64,000 nt of DNA. Origin: Aureibacter tunicatorum (lineage in GTDB: Bacteria; Bacteroidota; Bacteroidia; Cytophagales; Cyclobacteriaceae). The translations under genes and the position numbers were made by a program. Numbering within the stretch: the first letter of the stretch is position 1; every line of letters starts with the position of its first letter. The notes beneath the pieces were generated by a model, which was given only the letters and a program-made list of their open reading frames with translations, did no database searches and had not been told where the DNA came from. Below, piece after piece: positions 53,160-62,064 of this stretch. The stretch covers positions 1,054,001 through 1,118,000 of the forward strand of contig NZ_AP025305.1 in assembly GCF_036492635.1 (NCBI RefSeq). The letters run 5' to 3'.

Positions 53160-56100
53160 ATGAACAGTATTCTGTTTTGGAAAGGTTGGGACAAATCATA
53201 CAAGGCACTTTATTTGTGCAGTCTTTTTGTCGTTTTGACAGCAGTGAGCACTTATTTTTACGCATATTACTTCGCAGGAGATGCTGCAATGGAATGGAAA
53301 GTAAACACTGACGTTGAGACTGTGAAAGGCAGCGTGTATGAGTTTAATTTGGGACTGATGACTATGGAAATTCCAGTGGAAAATTATATAGTCAAAGAAC
53401 GTTATGATACTGGAATGACCCCACTCAACCCATCGATTGCTTATTTATACCTGATCGCTGTGGCATTGGCAAGTGCTATTCTCATGGCGGTGATTTCAGG
53501 GCTTAACAAATTCTGGTATACAGTCGGAATGGCTGGTTTTATATTATTTTTGCTGTCTTTTCAGTTTGAGCATTTGGAAGTGTTCGGATTGGATAACAAA
53601 GTTGTGATTGGGTTTGCGATGGCATTGTTTCTTCCTGCATCATATTTCTTTCATGCGATCAAGCCAACTACGAATTTATGGCTTAGGATGCTGGTGTTTG
53701 GAATACTAATTGGAGCTTTAGGAGTCTTTATACAGGCTGGATCTTCACTTGAAAAACCATTTTTGCATGTCGCGCATTATGGTATTTTTGGACCTGCTAT
53801 CCTTGCGATATTATTCATTTTATTGAACGCTTCTGAGCTGATAGCTTTGATCGTAAGATTAGTTACTGAGAAGAATACAGTTACCAGCAAGAATAGCATG
53901 AGGCATTTTGCAATGTTGACATTGATATACTTTGCCAATTTGGGTATGGTGTATTTCAATATGACATCCGGCAAAGAATGGACATTGTTGTTTATAAGTC
54001 CTGTATGGTTGTTTTTCTTAAGCACAGTGGCTGGATTATTTAATTTCTCCAAAAAGACAGAAGCCCAGTCGAATGTATTGCCATTTTATCCTTTAGGAGC
54101 CTTTCTTTATTTAGGGTTGGCTTTAATGACTTTTTCTTTATTGTCTTATGTATTGTTTACAGTTAACGACCCATTTTATGAGGTGTTTGAGGATGTGATC
54201 ATTTATGGACAGATAGGTTTTGGGCTTGTGTTTGTTATTTATATTCTTTCGAATTTCATGAGATTGCTGTCTCAAAACCAAAGAGTTTATGAAGTCCTGT
54301 ACAAGCCGATGAAAATGCCTTTTGCAGCTTATCAGGTTTTTGGCTTGGTGATTACGGCAATTATTTTTACCAAATCAAATTGGGTGGCCATAGATCAAGC
54401 AAAGGCAGGTTATTATAATTTCTTGGGAGATACTTACAGATACGAGGGCGATGATTTTCTAGCATGGCAATATTTTGACAAGGCAAGCGATTATGCATAC
54501 AACAACCATAAGTCGCATTATGCTTTGGCCTATATGAGTTTGGAAAAAGGAGACCTTTCCAAAGCTGCTTTGTCTTTGCAGCAGTCTTTAGGAAAGCATC
54601 CTAGTCCTCAGGCATATATAAAATTAGCGAATTTGTATTATGAGAATGGGAATTTTTTCGATGCTGTATTTGCATTAAGAGAAGGCATTGGCAAGTTTCC
54701 TGATAATGACTACTTAAGAAATAATTTGGGGATATTATACTCCAAAACAGATATGTTGGATTCTGCCGCTTATTGTTTTAATAATGTATCCAGCTCTAAA
54801 ATTCTGCCAATAGGAAAAACTAATTTATACGCTCTTTACGCTTCCAAGAAATTGGCTATGGCTCCAGATTCAGCTAAGGTCCTTCTTGCTGACTTGAATG
54901 GTAATTATGCGGCGATGGCGAATGTGTTGGCCTCGGTTAATAATGATAATGAGGGACAATCATTGGAAATAGACAAGCTGTTTTCAAGCACAGAAAATAT
55001 ATCTGGAAACTATGTGGAGCAGATGATGGCTAATAATGCCAATCTAAACCAACTGGCTGTTAAAAGCTCCAATTTTGACACGTATTTGAAACAGGTTTAT
55101 GACAAAGGAGTAAACGGGCCGAATGAAGAGTTGGTGTCTTTTAATTACGCTTTGAACTTGTTTAAAAACAATAAGGTAAGAGAGTCTTTTGAAATGATCA
55201 ATCGCTTGACTATCGAAAATCCTATGAGAGCGGATTTGTATTCTTTTGCAATGGCATTGTTGCATTTGAAAAAGGGAAATCCGTGGGCAGCTGATGAATA
55301 TTTCAGAACACCAGTGCTGAAAAAGTTCCCTGATTCCGAGCTTAACTTGATGATATGCAGAATGGAAGCGGGTAAAAGTCAAAATACATTGGAGGGATGG
55401 AAAAATCTCAAATTTGAACATCCGGAAATATCCGCTGACATGCAGTATATCGTCAATACTTCCAATATCAAAGAGCTTGAGAATAAATCGGACGAATTGA
55501 AGTACCAGTTCATTAGATATAGAAGAAATGATTTTGATGATGAAAAATTGATATCACTTGCTTCCAGTATTGAGGACTTGTATACTCAACTTATGGCAAA
55601 GACATTGGTTGCTGAGAAGAAAGTGAGATTGAGAAGTTGGGAAGATGCTAACAAGTTGATATCTGCTTTATATGTATCCAAGGATTTGGATATCACAGGG
55701 GAGATGACAGAGTTGACATTCTCTAACTATTTTCATCAAGGAAATAAAGCTGGATTAGCTGAATTGGCTAAATCATCGACTTTGGATAGCAGAAGAAAAG
55801 TGTTAGTGTCTATTTTGTCAAATAATATTTCTGATGAAGAAAAAGCCAAGCATATGGAAAGCTTTGGCTTTGATGATCCATTCTTTGAGGAAGGAGTAAT
55901 TACTGCCTCTGAATATTATGAAGGAATAGGAGACGAAGAAAAGGCTTATGATATTATGATTAAAGCTATGGAATACAATCCACAATCTATTTGGATTAGC
56001 GCGGCATATGCGAGGCTATGTTTGAGGTTGGGATATATGGATTACGCTTTTTTAGCTTTGCATGAGCTTAGAGAGTCATGTTCTGAAGAAGAGTTTCAAG

Positions 56101-56174
56101 TGATCTGGGTAGAGTATGAGACTTTGTATGCCGAGATTGAAGAGAAACTTAAAGATTGGGAAGAGGAATTCTAG
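53160..56174 (+). CDS. Large membrane protein with TPR repeats
   Basis: A 1004-residue protein. The N-terminal about 410 residues contain some ten or eleven membrane helices. A repeat region follows with tetratricopeptide-type helices: YYNFLGDTYRYEGDDFLAWQ, HYALAYMSLEKGDLSKAALS, AYIKLANLYYENGNFFDAVF and YLRNNLGILYSKTDMLDSAA, and more degenerate repeats up to the C-terminus. The N-terminal region resembles polytopic modules of the Bacteroidota membrane-TPR proteins of unknown role. The TPR part should face the periplasm or cytoplasm and bind partner proteins. Confidence 0.7.
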   Translation: MNSILFWKGWDKSYKALYLCSLFVVLTAVSTYFYAYYFAGDAAMEWKVNTDVETVKGSVYEFNLGLMTMEIPVENYIVKERYDTGMTPLNPSIAYLYLIAVALASAILMAVISGLNKFWYTVGMAGFILFLLSFQFEHLEVFGLDNKVVIGFAMALFLPASYFFHAIKPTTNLWLRMLVFGILIGALGVFIQAGSSLEKPFLHVAHYGIFGPAILAILFILLNASELIALIVRLVTEKNTVTSKNSMRHFAMLTLIYFANLGMVYFNMTSGKEWTLLFISPVWLFFLSTVAGLFNFSKKTEAQSNVLPFYPLGAFLYLGLALMTFSLLSYVLFTVNDPFYEVFEDVIIYGQIGFGLVFVIYILSNFMRLLSQNQRVYEVLYKPMKMPFAAYQVFGLVITAIIFTKSNWVAIDQAKAGYYNFLGDTYRYEGDDFLAWQYFDKASDYAYNNHKSHYALAYMSLEKGDLSKAALSLQQSLGKHPSPQAYIKLANLYYENGNFFDAVFALREGIGKFPDNDYLRNNLGILYSKTDMLDSAAYCFNNVSSSKILPIGKTNLYALYASKKLAMAPDSAKVLLADLNGNYAAMANVLASVNNDNEGQSLEIDKLFSSTENISGNYVEQMMANNANLNQLAVKSSNFDTYLKQVYDKGVNGPNEELVSFNYALNLFKNNKVRESFEMINRLTIENPMRADLYSFAMALLHLKKGNPWAADEYFRTPVLKKFPDSELNLMICRMEAGKSQNTLEGWKNLKFEHPEISADMQYIVNTSNIKELENKSDELKYQFIRYRRNDFDDEKLISLASSIEDLYTQLMAKTLVAEKKVRLRSWEDANKLISALYVSKDLDITGEMTELTFSNYFHQGNKAGLAELAKSSTLDSRRKVLVSILSNNISDEEKAKHMESFGFDDPFFEEGVITASEYYEGIGDEEKAYDIMIKAMEYNPQSIWISAAYARLCLRLGYMDYAFLALHELRESCSEEEFQVIWVEYETLYAEIEEKLKDWEEEF

Positions 56175-56229
56175 CAGCTTGATGAAAACAATCTTTATTT
56201 TCTTTAGTCTTTAGGTTAAAGCAGGGAAA

Positions 56230-56622
56230 ATGGAGAAGGTGTTGATAGAAAGGGGAGACCATTATTCTTTTGATGTATCAGCTTCGAAGTACGTCAATAA
56301 TAGTGGTATAATCCTTGAAAAAGGAAAAGAATATAAAATAACAGCCGAAGGCATCTGGTATGATTGGTACATCAAAAGCGGTCCCAAGGGCTACGACCGA
56401 TTTTGGATGAAACCTTTCAATATGTTCAAAAGATTGCCGGAGGCTAAATGGCTATCATTGTTAGGTGCTATTGATGAAAAAGGTAAGCCTTTTTTATTGG
56501 GCAAAGAAATGATTTTCAAAGCTTCATCCACAGGCGAATTTTTTTGTTTTGCTAATGACATTAGAGGATTTTACGCAAATAATTCAGGCCAAGTGAGAGT
56601 GAAAATTAGCTTGTTGGATTGA
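56230..56622 (+). CDS. LecA-like (PA-IL) lectin-fold protein
   Basis: A 130-residue protein without signal peptide. The C-terminal segment FANDIRGFYANNSGQVRVKI closely parallels the calcium and galactose loop of Pseudomonas LecA, with Asp110, Asn117 and Asn118 at the LecA spacing; the threonine at D+4 is Phe here. The preceding LLGAIDEKGKPFLLGKEMIF and the opening GKEYKITAEGIWYDW also fit that beta sandwich. LecA likewise lacks a signal peptide. Binding of calcium or sugar is inferred from the loop only. The gene lies alone, 55 bases after the TPR protein gene. Confidence 0.65.
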   Translation: MEKVLIERGDHYSFDVSASKYVNNSGIILEKGKEYKITAEGIWYDWYIKSGPKGYDRFWMKPFNMFKRLPEAKWLSLLGAIDEKGKPFLLGKEMIFKASSTGEFFCFANDIRGFYANNSGQVRVKISLLD

Positions 56623-56800
56623 TTTTTAAATTGAATCATGTGTCTGTATGATTTTGTCATAAATCATTTTGATAAAAACGTAAGCTCAGAAAACTAAAAA
56701 TTGATTTTTTTCACGTAAATTGGCTTAGAATTCCAACTGGGAAGCGTGTCGAAAGAAGACACAAAAGACAATAAGCATTCTTAATTAAACATTTTTGACT

Positions 56801-57865
56801 ATGAATGAGACTATCGATATCAAGATAAACAAGGTCAAAGAAAGTCGTATCAAGTCGATTGATTTTAACAATATCGTATTTGGTACTGTATACTCTGATC
56901 ACATGTTTGTGGCCGATTATTATGACGGAAAATGGCAGAACTTTTCTATCGAACCTTATGCTCCACTGAGCCTGAGTCCTGGGAATGCGGTCCTGCACTA
57001 TGGCCAATCTATTTTCGAGGGTCTCAAAGCTTACAAAGCGGCGGATGGCAGTGTGCAAGTTTTCAGACCAGAGGCGAATGCGGAACGACTTAACACTTCA
57101 GCCGAGAGAATGTGCATTCCTGAGGTGCCTCAAGAGCTGTTTATGACTGGCTTGAAAGAGCTTTTGAGCATAGACAAAGGATGGGTGCCAAAAAGCAAGG
57201 GAGCATCGCTATACATCAGACCATATGTATTTGCAATGGATGAGTATATTGGGATAAGACCATCCAACACTTACAAGTTTATTATTTTCACTTGTCCAGT
57301 GGGCGCTTACTATTCCGAGCCTGTTAATGTGAAGATTGAAACTCATTTCACTAGAGCTACTCCGGGTGGAACTGGTTTTGCTAAAGCGGCTGGAAATTAT
57401 GCTGGTTCATTATATCCAGCGAAGTTGGCTCAAAAAGAAGGGTATCATCAATTGATTTGGACCGATGCATTGACTCATGAGTATATTGAGGAATCAGGAA
57501 CAATGAATGTCATGTTTATCGTGGATGGCAAGTTGATAACTGCTCAAGCGGGAGATACTATTCTTAATGGTATTACCAGAAATAGTGTTTTGACTCTTGC
57601 TAGAGAGTGGGGCATTGAAGTTGTGGAAGGTCCTGTAGCGGTAAAAGATATAGTGAAAGCAGCTGAAGAAGGAAGATTGGAAGAAGCTTTTGGAACAGGA
57701 ACAGCTGCGACAATTGCTCAGATTCAAAAAATTGGATACAACGGAACTGACTATGAGTTGCCTCCGGTAGAGCAAAGAGAGTTTTCAAATAAAGTTTTGG
57801 AAAAACTCGATGCGATCAAGTATGGAGAAGAACCTGACAATCACGGCTGGATTTTGAAGATTTGA
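56801..57865 (+). CDS. ilvE: Branched-chain amino acid aminotransferase
   Basis: A 354-residue class IV PLP transaminase, which transfers the amino group between Leu/Ile/Val and 2-oxoglutarate. Seen are NAVLHYGQSIFEGLKAYKAA, FRPEANAERLN, and AAGNYAGSLYPAKLAQKEGY containing the PLP lysine region, then EESGTMNVMFIVDG and EAFGTGTAATIAQI. The start is the ATG at 56801; a TTG six bases before it is in the same frame. Two small hairpins lie in the leader. Confidence 0.94.
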   Translation: MNETIDIKINKVKESRIKSIDFNNIVFGTVYSDHMFVADYYDGKWQNFSIEPYAPLSLSPGNAVLHYGQSIFEGLKAYKAADGSVQVFRPEANAERLNTSAERMCIPEVPQELFMTGLKELLSIDKGWVPKSKGASLYIRPYVFAMDEYIGIRPSNTYKFIIFTCPVGAYYSEPVNVKIETHFTRATPGGTGFAKAAGNYAGSLYPAKLAQKEGYHQLIWTDALTHEYIEESGTMNVMFIVDGKLITAQAGDTILNGITRNSVLTLAREWGIEVVEGPVAVKDIVKAAEEGRLEEAFGTGTAATIAQIQKIGYNGTDYELPPVEQREFSNKVLEKLDAIKYGEEPDNHGWILKI

Positions 57866-57887
57866 ATTTAAGCCTGTTAGATATTAG

Positions 57888-57916
57888 TCCACTTTGTTCT
57901 TAATGAGCGAAGTGGA
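57888..57916 (+). terminator. Terminator hairpin after ilvE
   Basis: TCCACTT and AAGTGGA around a 15-base loop, followed by TTTTTTATT. Confidence 0.7.
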
Positions 57917-57950
57917 TTTTTTATTGCATGAAATTAAACAGATTAAAATA

Positions 57951-59040
57951 ATGACAACCGAACAGTTGAAAGATTTAAAAGCCAGATTAGAGGCTTTGAG
58001 GGGGTATCTTTGACTATGATACCAAAATAGAAGAGATAAGAGAAGAAGAAAGCATAACTACGCAAGCGGACTTTTGGAACGACCCTAAGGAAGCGGAGAA
58101 GATCCTAAAGGAAATAAGATCCAAGAAGACATGGACTGACAGTTTTGAAAATGTGCAGTCAAAATTGGATGATGTTGAAACTTTGCATGAATTCTATCAA
58201 GAAGGAGAAGTGGAAGCTGAAGAAGTGGATGCGGAGTACAATAAGACTGTGGAAGCATTTGAAGAGCTTGAATTCAAGAAAATGCTTAGCAGCGAAGAAG
58301 ATCAGCTTAATGCGATTATGGAGATAAACCCTGGGGCAGGTGGAACTGAAAGCCAGGATTGGGCTGATATATTGATGAGGATGTATATCATGTGGGGAGA
58401 AAAAGAAGGCTTTAAAGTCAAGCAGTTGAATTATCAACCCGGAGATGTTGCGGGACTAAAGTCTGCCACTTTGGAATTTGAAGGTCAATTTGCTTATGGT
58501 TATCTCAAAGCGGAAATAGGAGTTCATAGATTGGTTAGAATTTCCCCATTTGATTCAGGTGGAAGAAGGCATACGTCTTTTGCTTCGATTTTCGTTTACC
58601 CTGTGGTTGATGATTCAATCAGTATTGAGGTTAACCCAGCTGATATTACTTGGGAGACATTTAGATCTGGTGGAGCAGGAGGTCAGAATGTAAACAAGGT
58701 CGAGACTGCTGTAAGGTTAAGACATGCTCCTTCAGGTTTGATAGTTGAGTGTCAAGAAGAGAGATCTCAGTTGATGAACAAGGAAAAGGCGATGCAAATG
58801 CTGAAGTCTAGACTTTATCAAATTGAGTTGGAAAAGAGAAATGCTGCTAAAGCTGAAGTGGAAAGCTCGAAAATGAAAATTGACTTTGGTTCACAAATCC
58901 GAAACTATGTATTGCATCCATATAAATTGATTAAAGATGCGAGAACTGGATTTGAGCGAACGGATGTGCAGAATGTTCTTGATGGCGATATTAATGATTA
59001 CATCAAAGCCTTTTTAATGGGGCGTCAGGAAAAAGAATAA
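57951..59040 (+). CDS. prfB: Peptide chain release factor 2, with programmed +1 frameshift
   Basis: RF2 recognises UGA and UAA stop codons. The gene starts at the ATG 57951 ([20 protein letters not shown], 20 codons), meets an in-frame TGA at 58011-58013, and continues in the +1 frame from 58012 with [13 protein letters not shown], giving about 362 residues. The slippery CTT TGA C is preceded by AGGGGG, as in E. coli prfB. Further evidence is the RF2 tripeptide region [13 protein letters not shown] and the hydrolysis motif [13 protein letters not shown]. Without the frameshift the gene looks N-terminally truncated at 58153. Confidence 0.96.
57999..58013 (+). promoter_or_regulatory. prfB programmed frameshift site
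   Basis: AGGGGG (internal Shine-Dalgarno) lies three bases before CTT TGA. At low RF2 the ribosome pauses at TGA and slips forward one base, making RF2 synthesis self-regulated. Confidence 0.95.
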
Positions 59041-59141
59041 AAATTGATTTAAATTCAATTATTCAATAAATCATTAAAACTTTGGGAGAGGTATTTGTTT
59101 TATTAAGTACTGAATACCAAACCAAAACTCAAAATAAATGG

Positions 59142-59170
59142 ACTCCGTTGAGCATTTTGTTCTACGGAGT
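59142..59170. terminator. Bidirectional terminator hairpin
   Basis: ACTCCGT and ACGGAGT with a 15-base loop and a T-run on the plus strand, between prfB (+) and modA (-). Confidence 0.75.
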
Positions 59171-59175
59171 TTTTT

Positions 59176-59946
59176 TTAAGGCTTGTCGTATCCATGTTTT
59201 TTCAAAATCTCAGCAGCTGTTTCGCCATTAAGGAATTCGATGAATGCATTAGCTTGATTTTCTTTTTCTCCATTTATCAACAGTATGCCTTGAAGTATTG
59301 GCATGTGCAGGCTGTCGTTGATTATCTGCCAATATCCCCTATCTGAGAATTGCGGCAAGTTGGCTACAGATGACGATGTGAATGCGAAGTCGACAGATTC
59401 GCTTTTGATGAATTGATTTACTTGCGAGATGCTTTCTCCAAATACAAATTTTGGTTTATTATTCTTGTAGAGTTTGAGCTTTTTTAAAGTCTCCACTGCT
59501 GCTATTCCATAAGGTGCGGTTTCTGGATTTGCCAAAGCGATTTTAGTGTTTTCTTTATGGAATATTGTCACTGATAGAGGCATTTCCACTTGTTCTTTTG
59601 ACCATAAGGCAAGCTTGCCTTTTGCATAAGCTTTTGGAACTTGACTGGACAAGCCGTTTGAATAGAGAGTGGTTGGATAGACCATGTCGGCAGAGATGAA
59701 TATATCATAAGGAGCTCCCTCCATAATTTGAGAAGCTAATTTGCCTGAAGAACTTACGATTATTTCCACGTCGTTTCCTGTGCTGTCCTGAAATACATTT
59801 GCAATTTCTTTGATAGCGAACTGCGCATTCGCAGAAGTTGCAATGCTGAGAGATTCACTGTTTTTTTTATTTGATTGGCAAGAGGAAGTGAATATTATGC
59901 CTATTGATAAAATTATAAAAATATGATAATAAGGAATTTTGCTCAT
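59176..59946 (-). CDS. modA: Molybdate ABC transporter substrate-binding protein (orphan)
   Basis: A 256-residue lipoprotein (lipobox SSC, Cys23) with the ModA pattern: ATSANAQFAIKEIANVFQDS, VSSSGKLASQIMEGAPYDIF and ISADMVYPTTLYSNG, then GIAAVETLKKLKLY. ModA binds molybdate or tungstate with the backbone and Ser residues in the first segments. The usual modB and modC genes are not adjacent: the flanking genes on each side are convergent prfB and a divergent unknown gene. Either the permease is elsewhere or the protein has another role. Confidence 0.85.
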   Translation of the reverse strand: MSKIPYYHIFIILSIGIIFTSSCQSNKKNSESLSIATSANAQFAIKEIANVFQDSTGNDVEIIVSSSGKLASQIMEGAPYDIFISADMVYPTTLYSNGLSSQVPKAYAKGKLALWSKEQVEMPLSVTIFHKENTKIALANPETAPYGIAAVETLKKLKLYKNNKPKFVFGESISQVNQFIKSESVDFAFTSSSVANLPQFSDRGYWQIINDSLHMPILQGILLINGEKENQANAFIEFLNGETAAEILKKHGYDKP

Positions 59947-60297
59947 CGAGTTGTTTAGATCAATGTCTATTTTATGTTTGAAATTATCACTTAAACTTAT
60001 TCAAATATATAACAAGAAAATTAGTTTATCATTTTAATAAAAGGATAAAAAATACAGAATTAAATAAGAAATTCAGTCTAATAAATGTTAGGGAAATATT
60101 GGAAAATTCAATTTTATTTACCGTGATTAATAAAATTATTTTTCAATTTGAAATAATTCTAAGTTGCGCTAAAAAAAGCCTCTCAAAGCTGTTGACAAGC
60201 GGTTTTTTAGTTAAATTGCGAGGCGAAATGAAGGGCTGGTTTTTCTTTTAAAAGTGAATTAGCTCGAAGTTCACAAGCATTTATTAATTGTTGAAGA
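59947..60297. other. Intergenic region, 351 bases
   Basis: Very AT-rich divergent region between modA and the acidic protein gene. It contains one promoter candidate (60192-60219). No coding frame, RNA gene or long repeat is seen. Confidence 0.5.
60192..60219 (+). promoter_or_regulatory. Candidate promoter for the acidic protein gene
   Basis: TTGAC at 60192-60196, a 15-base spacer, then TAAATTGC at 60212-60219, an imperfect TAnnTTTG. It lies 78 bases before the ATG. Confidence 0.3.
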
Positions 60298-61302
60298 ATG
60301 AGGAGCAAAGAGACAAATCTGATTGATCTGTTTATAGAGGAGAGAAAACCCCTTACTGCCAAAGAAGCGGTGATGCTTTACAAAAAAGTGTACCGTTCTA
60401 CTATTACCCAACCCGCGATAAGCAAGATATGCAACGAGCTCGAAAAATATGTTTTTTTGGATGATGTCGCAGAAGCGTATTTTCTAACTTCAGAAATGTA
60501 CACAGCTATTAAAGTAGCTGACTCTGCAAAAAAAGGAAATAGCAGGTATATTGATTTTGCGTCATTTGGGAATTGCTTTAAATCCGATAAAGATTATCAA
60601 AAGCATATTCCTTATATACAAAGGGTGCTCGAGGCTTATAATTTAAGTCGCGTTTTTGTGCTGGATCTGGATGAAGAGTATACTCAAGAGCATGAAAAGA
60701 TGGCTGAAAAAGCAGAGAATCTAGACAAGCTGATGAATGTTGTAGCCAATGTTAAAACGAAGCTGGAGAAAGCTGGAGAAGATGGCATAAAGTGGAGCAA
60801 AGCCATTTTTTTTAAATTTGGCGATTTTGAAGGAGCCTTGGAGCTTAAGGATTTTTTGAAAAGCGAAGGGTTGGAAGCGGATTTATCTCAACTTGAAGAT
60901 GAAAGCTTGGCCCTAATCAATTTGAAATTCGCTGAGCCTGAAGAGGAAGAGATTATGGAGGAACCTACAGTAGAGCAAGAGCCTGACCAGGAAGACTCTG
61001 AGCAAGTAATAGAGGATTCGTCTGTAGAGGAGGTGGTTGAGAATGAAGCTGATTCAGAGCCTGAGATAGAGGTAGAACCTGAGGAAGTTTTTACAGAAGA
61101 ACAACAGTATTTCATGTCCTTTTTGGATAGAATAGTTCAGAGACTGGAAGATGGTGAAGGATCAGTAGTTATCACAGAGTTTGTTTATCAAAGGCAATGC
61201 AAAGATTTTGAGGAGGAATTTATAGAAGAACAATTTACTACAAGAGAATTGAAAATATCGACAGACGGCATGGAAGAGGGCTGTTTGGCAATATTAAAAT
61301 AG
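60298..61302 (+). CDS. Acidic protein of unknown function
   Basis: A 334-residue soluble protein. Residues 1-65 (LIDLFIEERKPLTAKEAVML, then TITQPAISKICNELEKY) look like a winged-helix-type region. Residues about 70-210 form a helical/alpha-beta part, with a coiled-coil-like stretch around 130-160. A Glu/Asp/Val/Pro low-complexity tract spans about 216-265, and a 65-residue C-terminal domain follows. No family recognised. It is followed by a very strong terminator, so it is probably monocistronic. It could be a regulator with an acidic linker, but this is inference. Confidence 0.65.
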   Translation: MRSKETNLIDLFIEERKPLTAKEAVMLYKKVYRSTITQPAISKICNELEKYVFLDDVAEAYFLTSEMYTAIKVADSAKKGNSRYIDFASFGNCFKSDKDYQKHIPYIQRVLEAYNLSRVFVLDLDEEYTQEHEKMAEKAENLDKLMNVVANVKTKLEKAGEDGIKWSKAIFFKFGDFEGALELKDFLKSEGLEADLSQLEDESLALINLKFAEPEEEEIMEEPTVEQEPDQEDSEQVIEDSSVEEVVENEADSEPEIEVEPEEVFTEEQQYFMSFLDRIVQRLEDGEGSVVITEFVYQRQCKDFEEEFIEEQFTTRELKISTDGMEEGCLAILK

Positions 61303-61324
61303 TTATTTATTCATAGTTGTTTTT

Positions 61325-61364
61325 AAACTTCTTCATTGAGAAATATTCATCAATGAAGAAGTTT
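61325..61364 (+). terminator. Very strong terminator hairpin
   Basis: Perfect 15-bp arms starting AAACTTCTTCATTGA with a 10-base loop, followed by a run of T. Confidence 0.9.
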
Positions 61365-61445
61365 TTTTTTGATCAATTGATACTCGAACTATTCGCTTTG
61401 CTGACAGGTTCTATTGTTTAAACAGAATTTAAGAGGCATAAGGCC

Positions 61446-62063
61446 ATGTTGAACGAGTTATCATACAGCGTAAAAATTTTAATAATGTCATTGACAATCA
61501 TGTTAATGACTAATGGCCATGCTTTCTCGCAAATTTTTGTTAGGACATTTGATCCTGTTACCTGTTCCGCTAATAACAAAAATGGGAAAAAATCCAGTTC
61601 GGCATCCGGCAACTTATATTGGTCTATTCATTCAATAGTAGTGAAAAGTCCAGAAGTTGGAAGCGGATTTATTTATTACCCTAGCGTTTCTGTTAAGAGA
61701 AATGGACGCAAAACAGGTAGAAAAGGTGTTTCTAAAATAGGAGTTGGCGCTGCATTTCAAGTGAGTGCTCATTATCCATATGATATAGAAGAAAATGAGT
61801 TGAGAACTTATTCTGGGACATTTCAATTGGCTTATTTCCTTAGTAGATATATTCAGGTTGCCATAGGCCTTGGAATTCAAGTGACGGATGAAGAGTATAC
61901 AATTGATGGCGATGACGCATTGTATTTTAGTCAAAGAAAGCAGTTTTATGCTGAAGGAGGAATTGTGCTGGATGGGGAAGATGTGATTAATTGGCCTTTG
62001 TTCATACAGCTTATGATGACTTCCAATTTGGATTTGAAAGCGGGTATAGGAATTCATTTTTGA
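61446..62063 (+). CDS. Exported, probably outer-membrane protein of unknown function
   Basis: A 205-residue protein with a signal peptide ending NGHAFSQ. The rest has alternating amphipathic strands, such as VGVGAAFQVSAHYPY-like segments, SGTFQLAYFLSRYIQVAIGL and LFIQLMMTSNLDLKAGIGIH, and ends in Phe, typical of outer-membrane beta-barrel proteins. No family recognised. It is first in a three-gene set; the next gene starts one base after its stop codon. Confidence 0.6.
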   Translation: MLNELSYSVKILIMSLTIMLMTNGHAFSQIFVRTFDPVTCSANNKNGKKSSSASGNLYWSIHSIVVKSPEVGSGFIYYPSVSVKRNGRKTGRKGVSKIGVGAAFQVSAHYPYDIEENELRTYSGTFQLAYFLSRYIQVAIGLGIQVTDEEYTIDGDDALYFSQRKQFYAEGGIVLDGEDVINWPLFIQLMMTSNLDLKAGIGIHF

Positions 62064-62064
62064 C

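Noticed and set aside
57494-57788. Minus-strand frames across ilvE
   Set aside because: They overlap the well-defined aminotransferase motifs and have no independent signals.
58153-59040. prfB as a 295-residue gene starting at the internal ATG
   Set aside because: The upstream sequence encodes the RF2 N-terminus and contains the known frameshift signal, so the longer gene is real.
60888-61115. Serine-rich minus-strand frame
   Set aside because: It is the antisense of the Glu/Asp-rich tract (GAA/GAG read as TTC/CTC and TCT/TCC), so the composition is an artefact.
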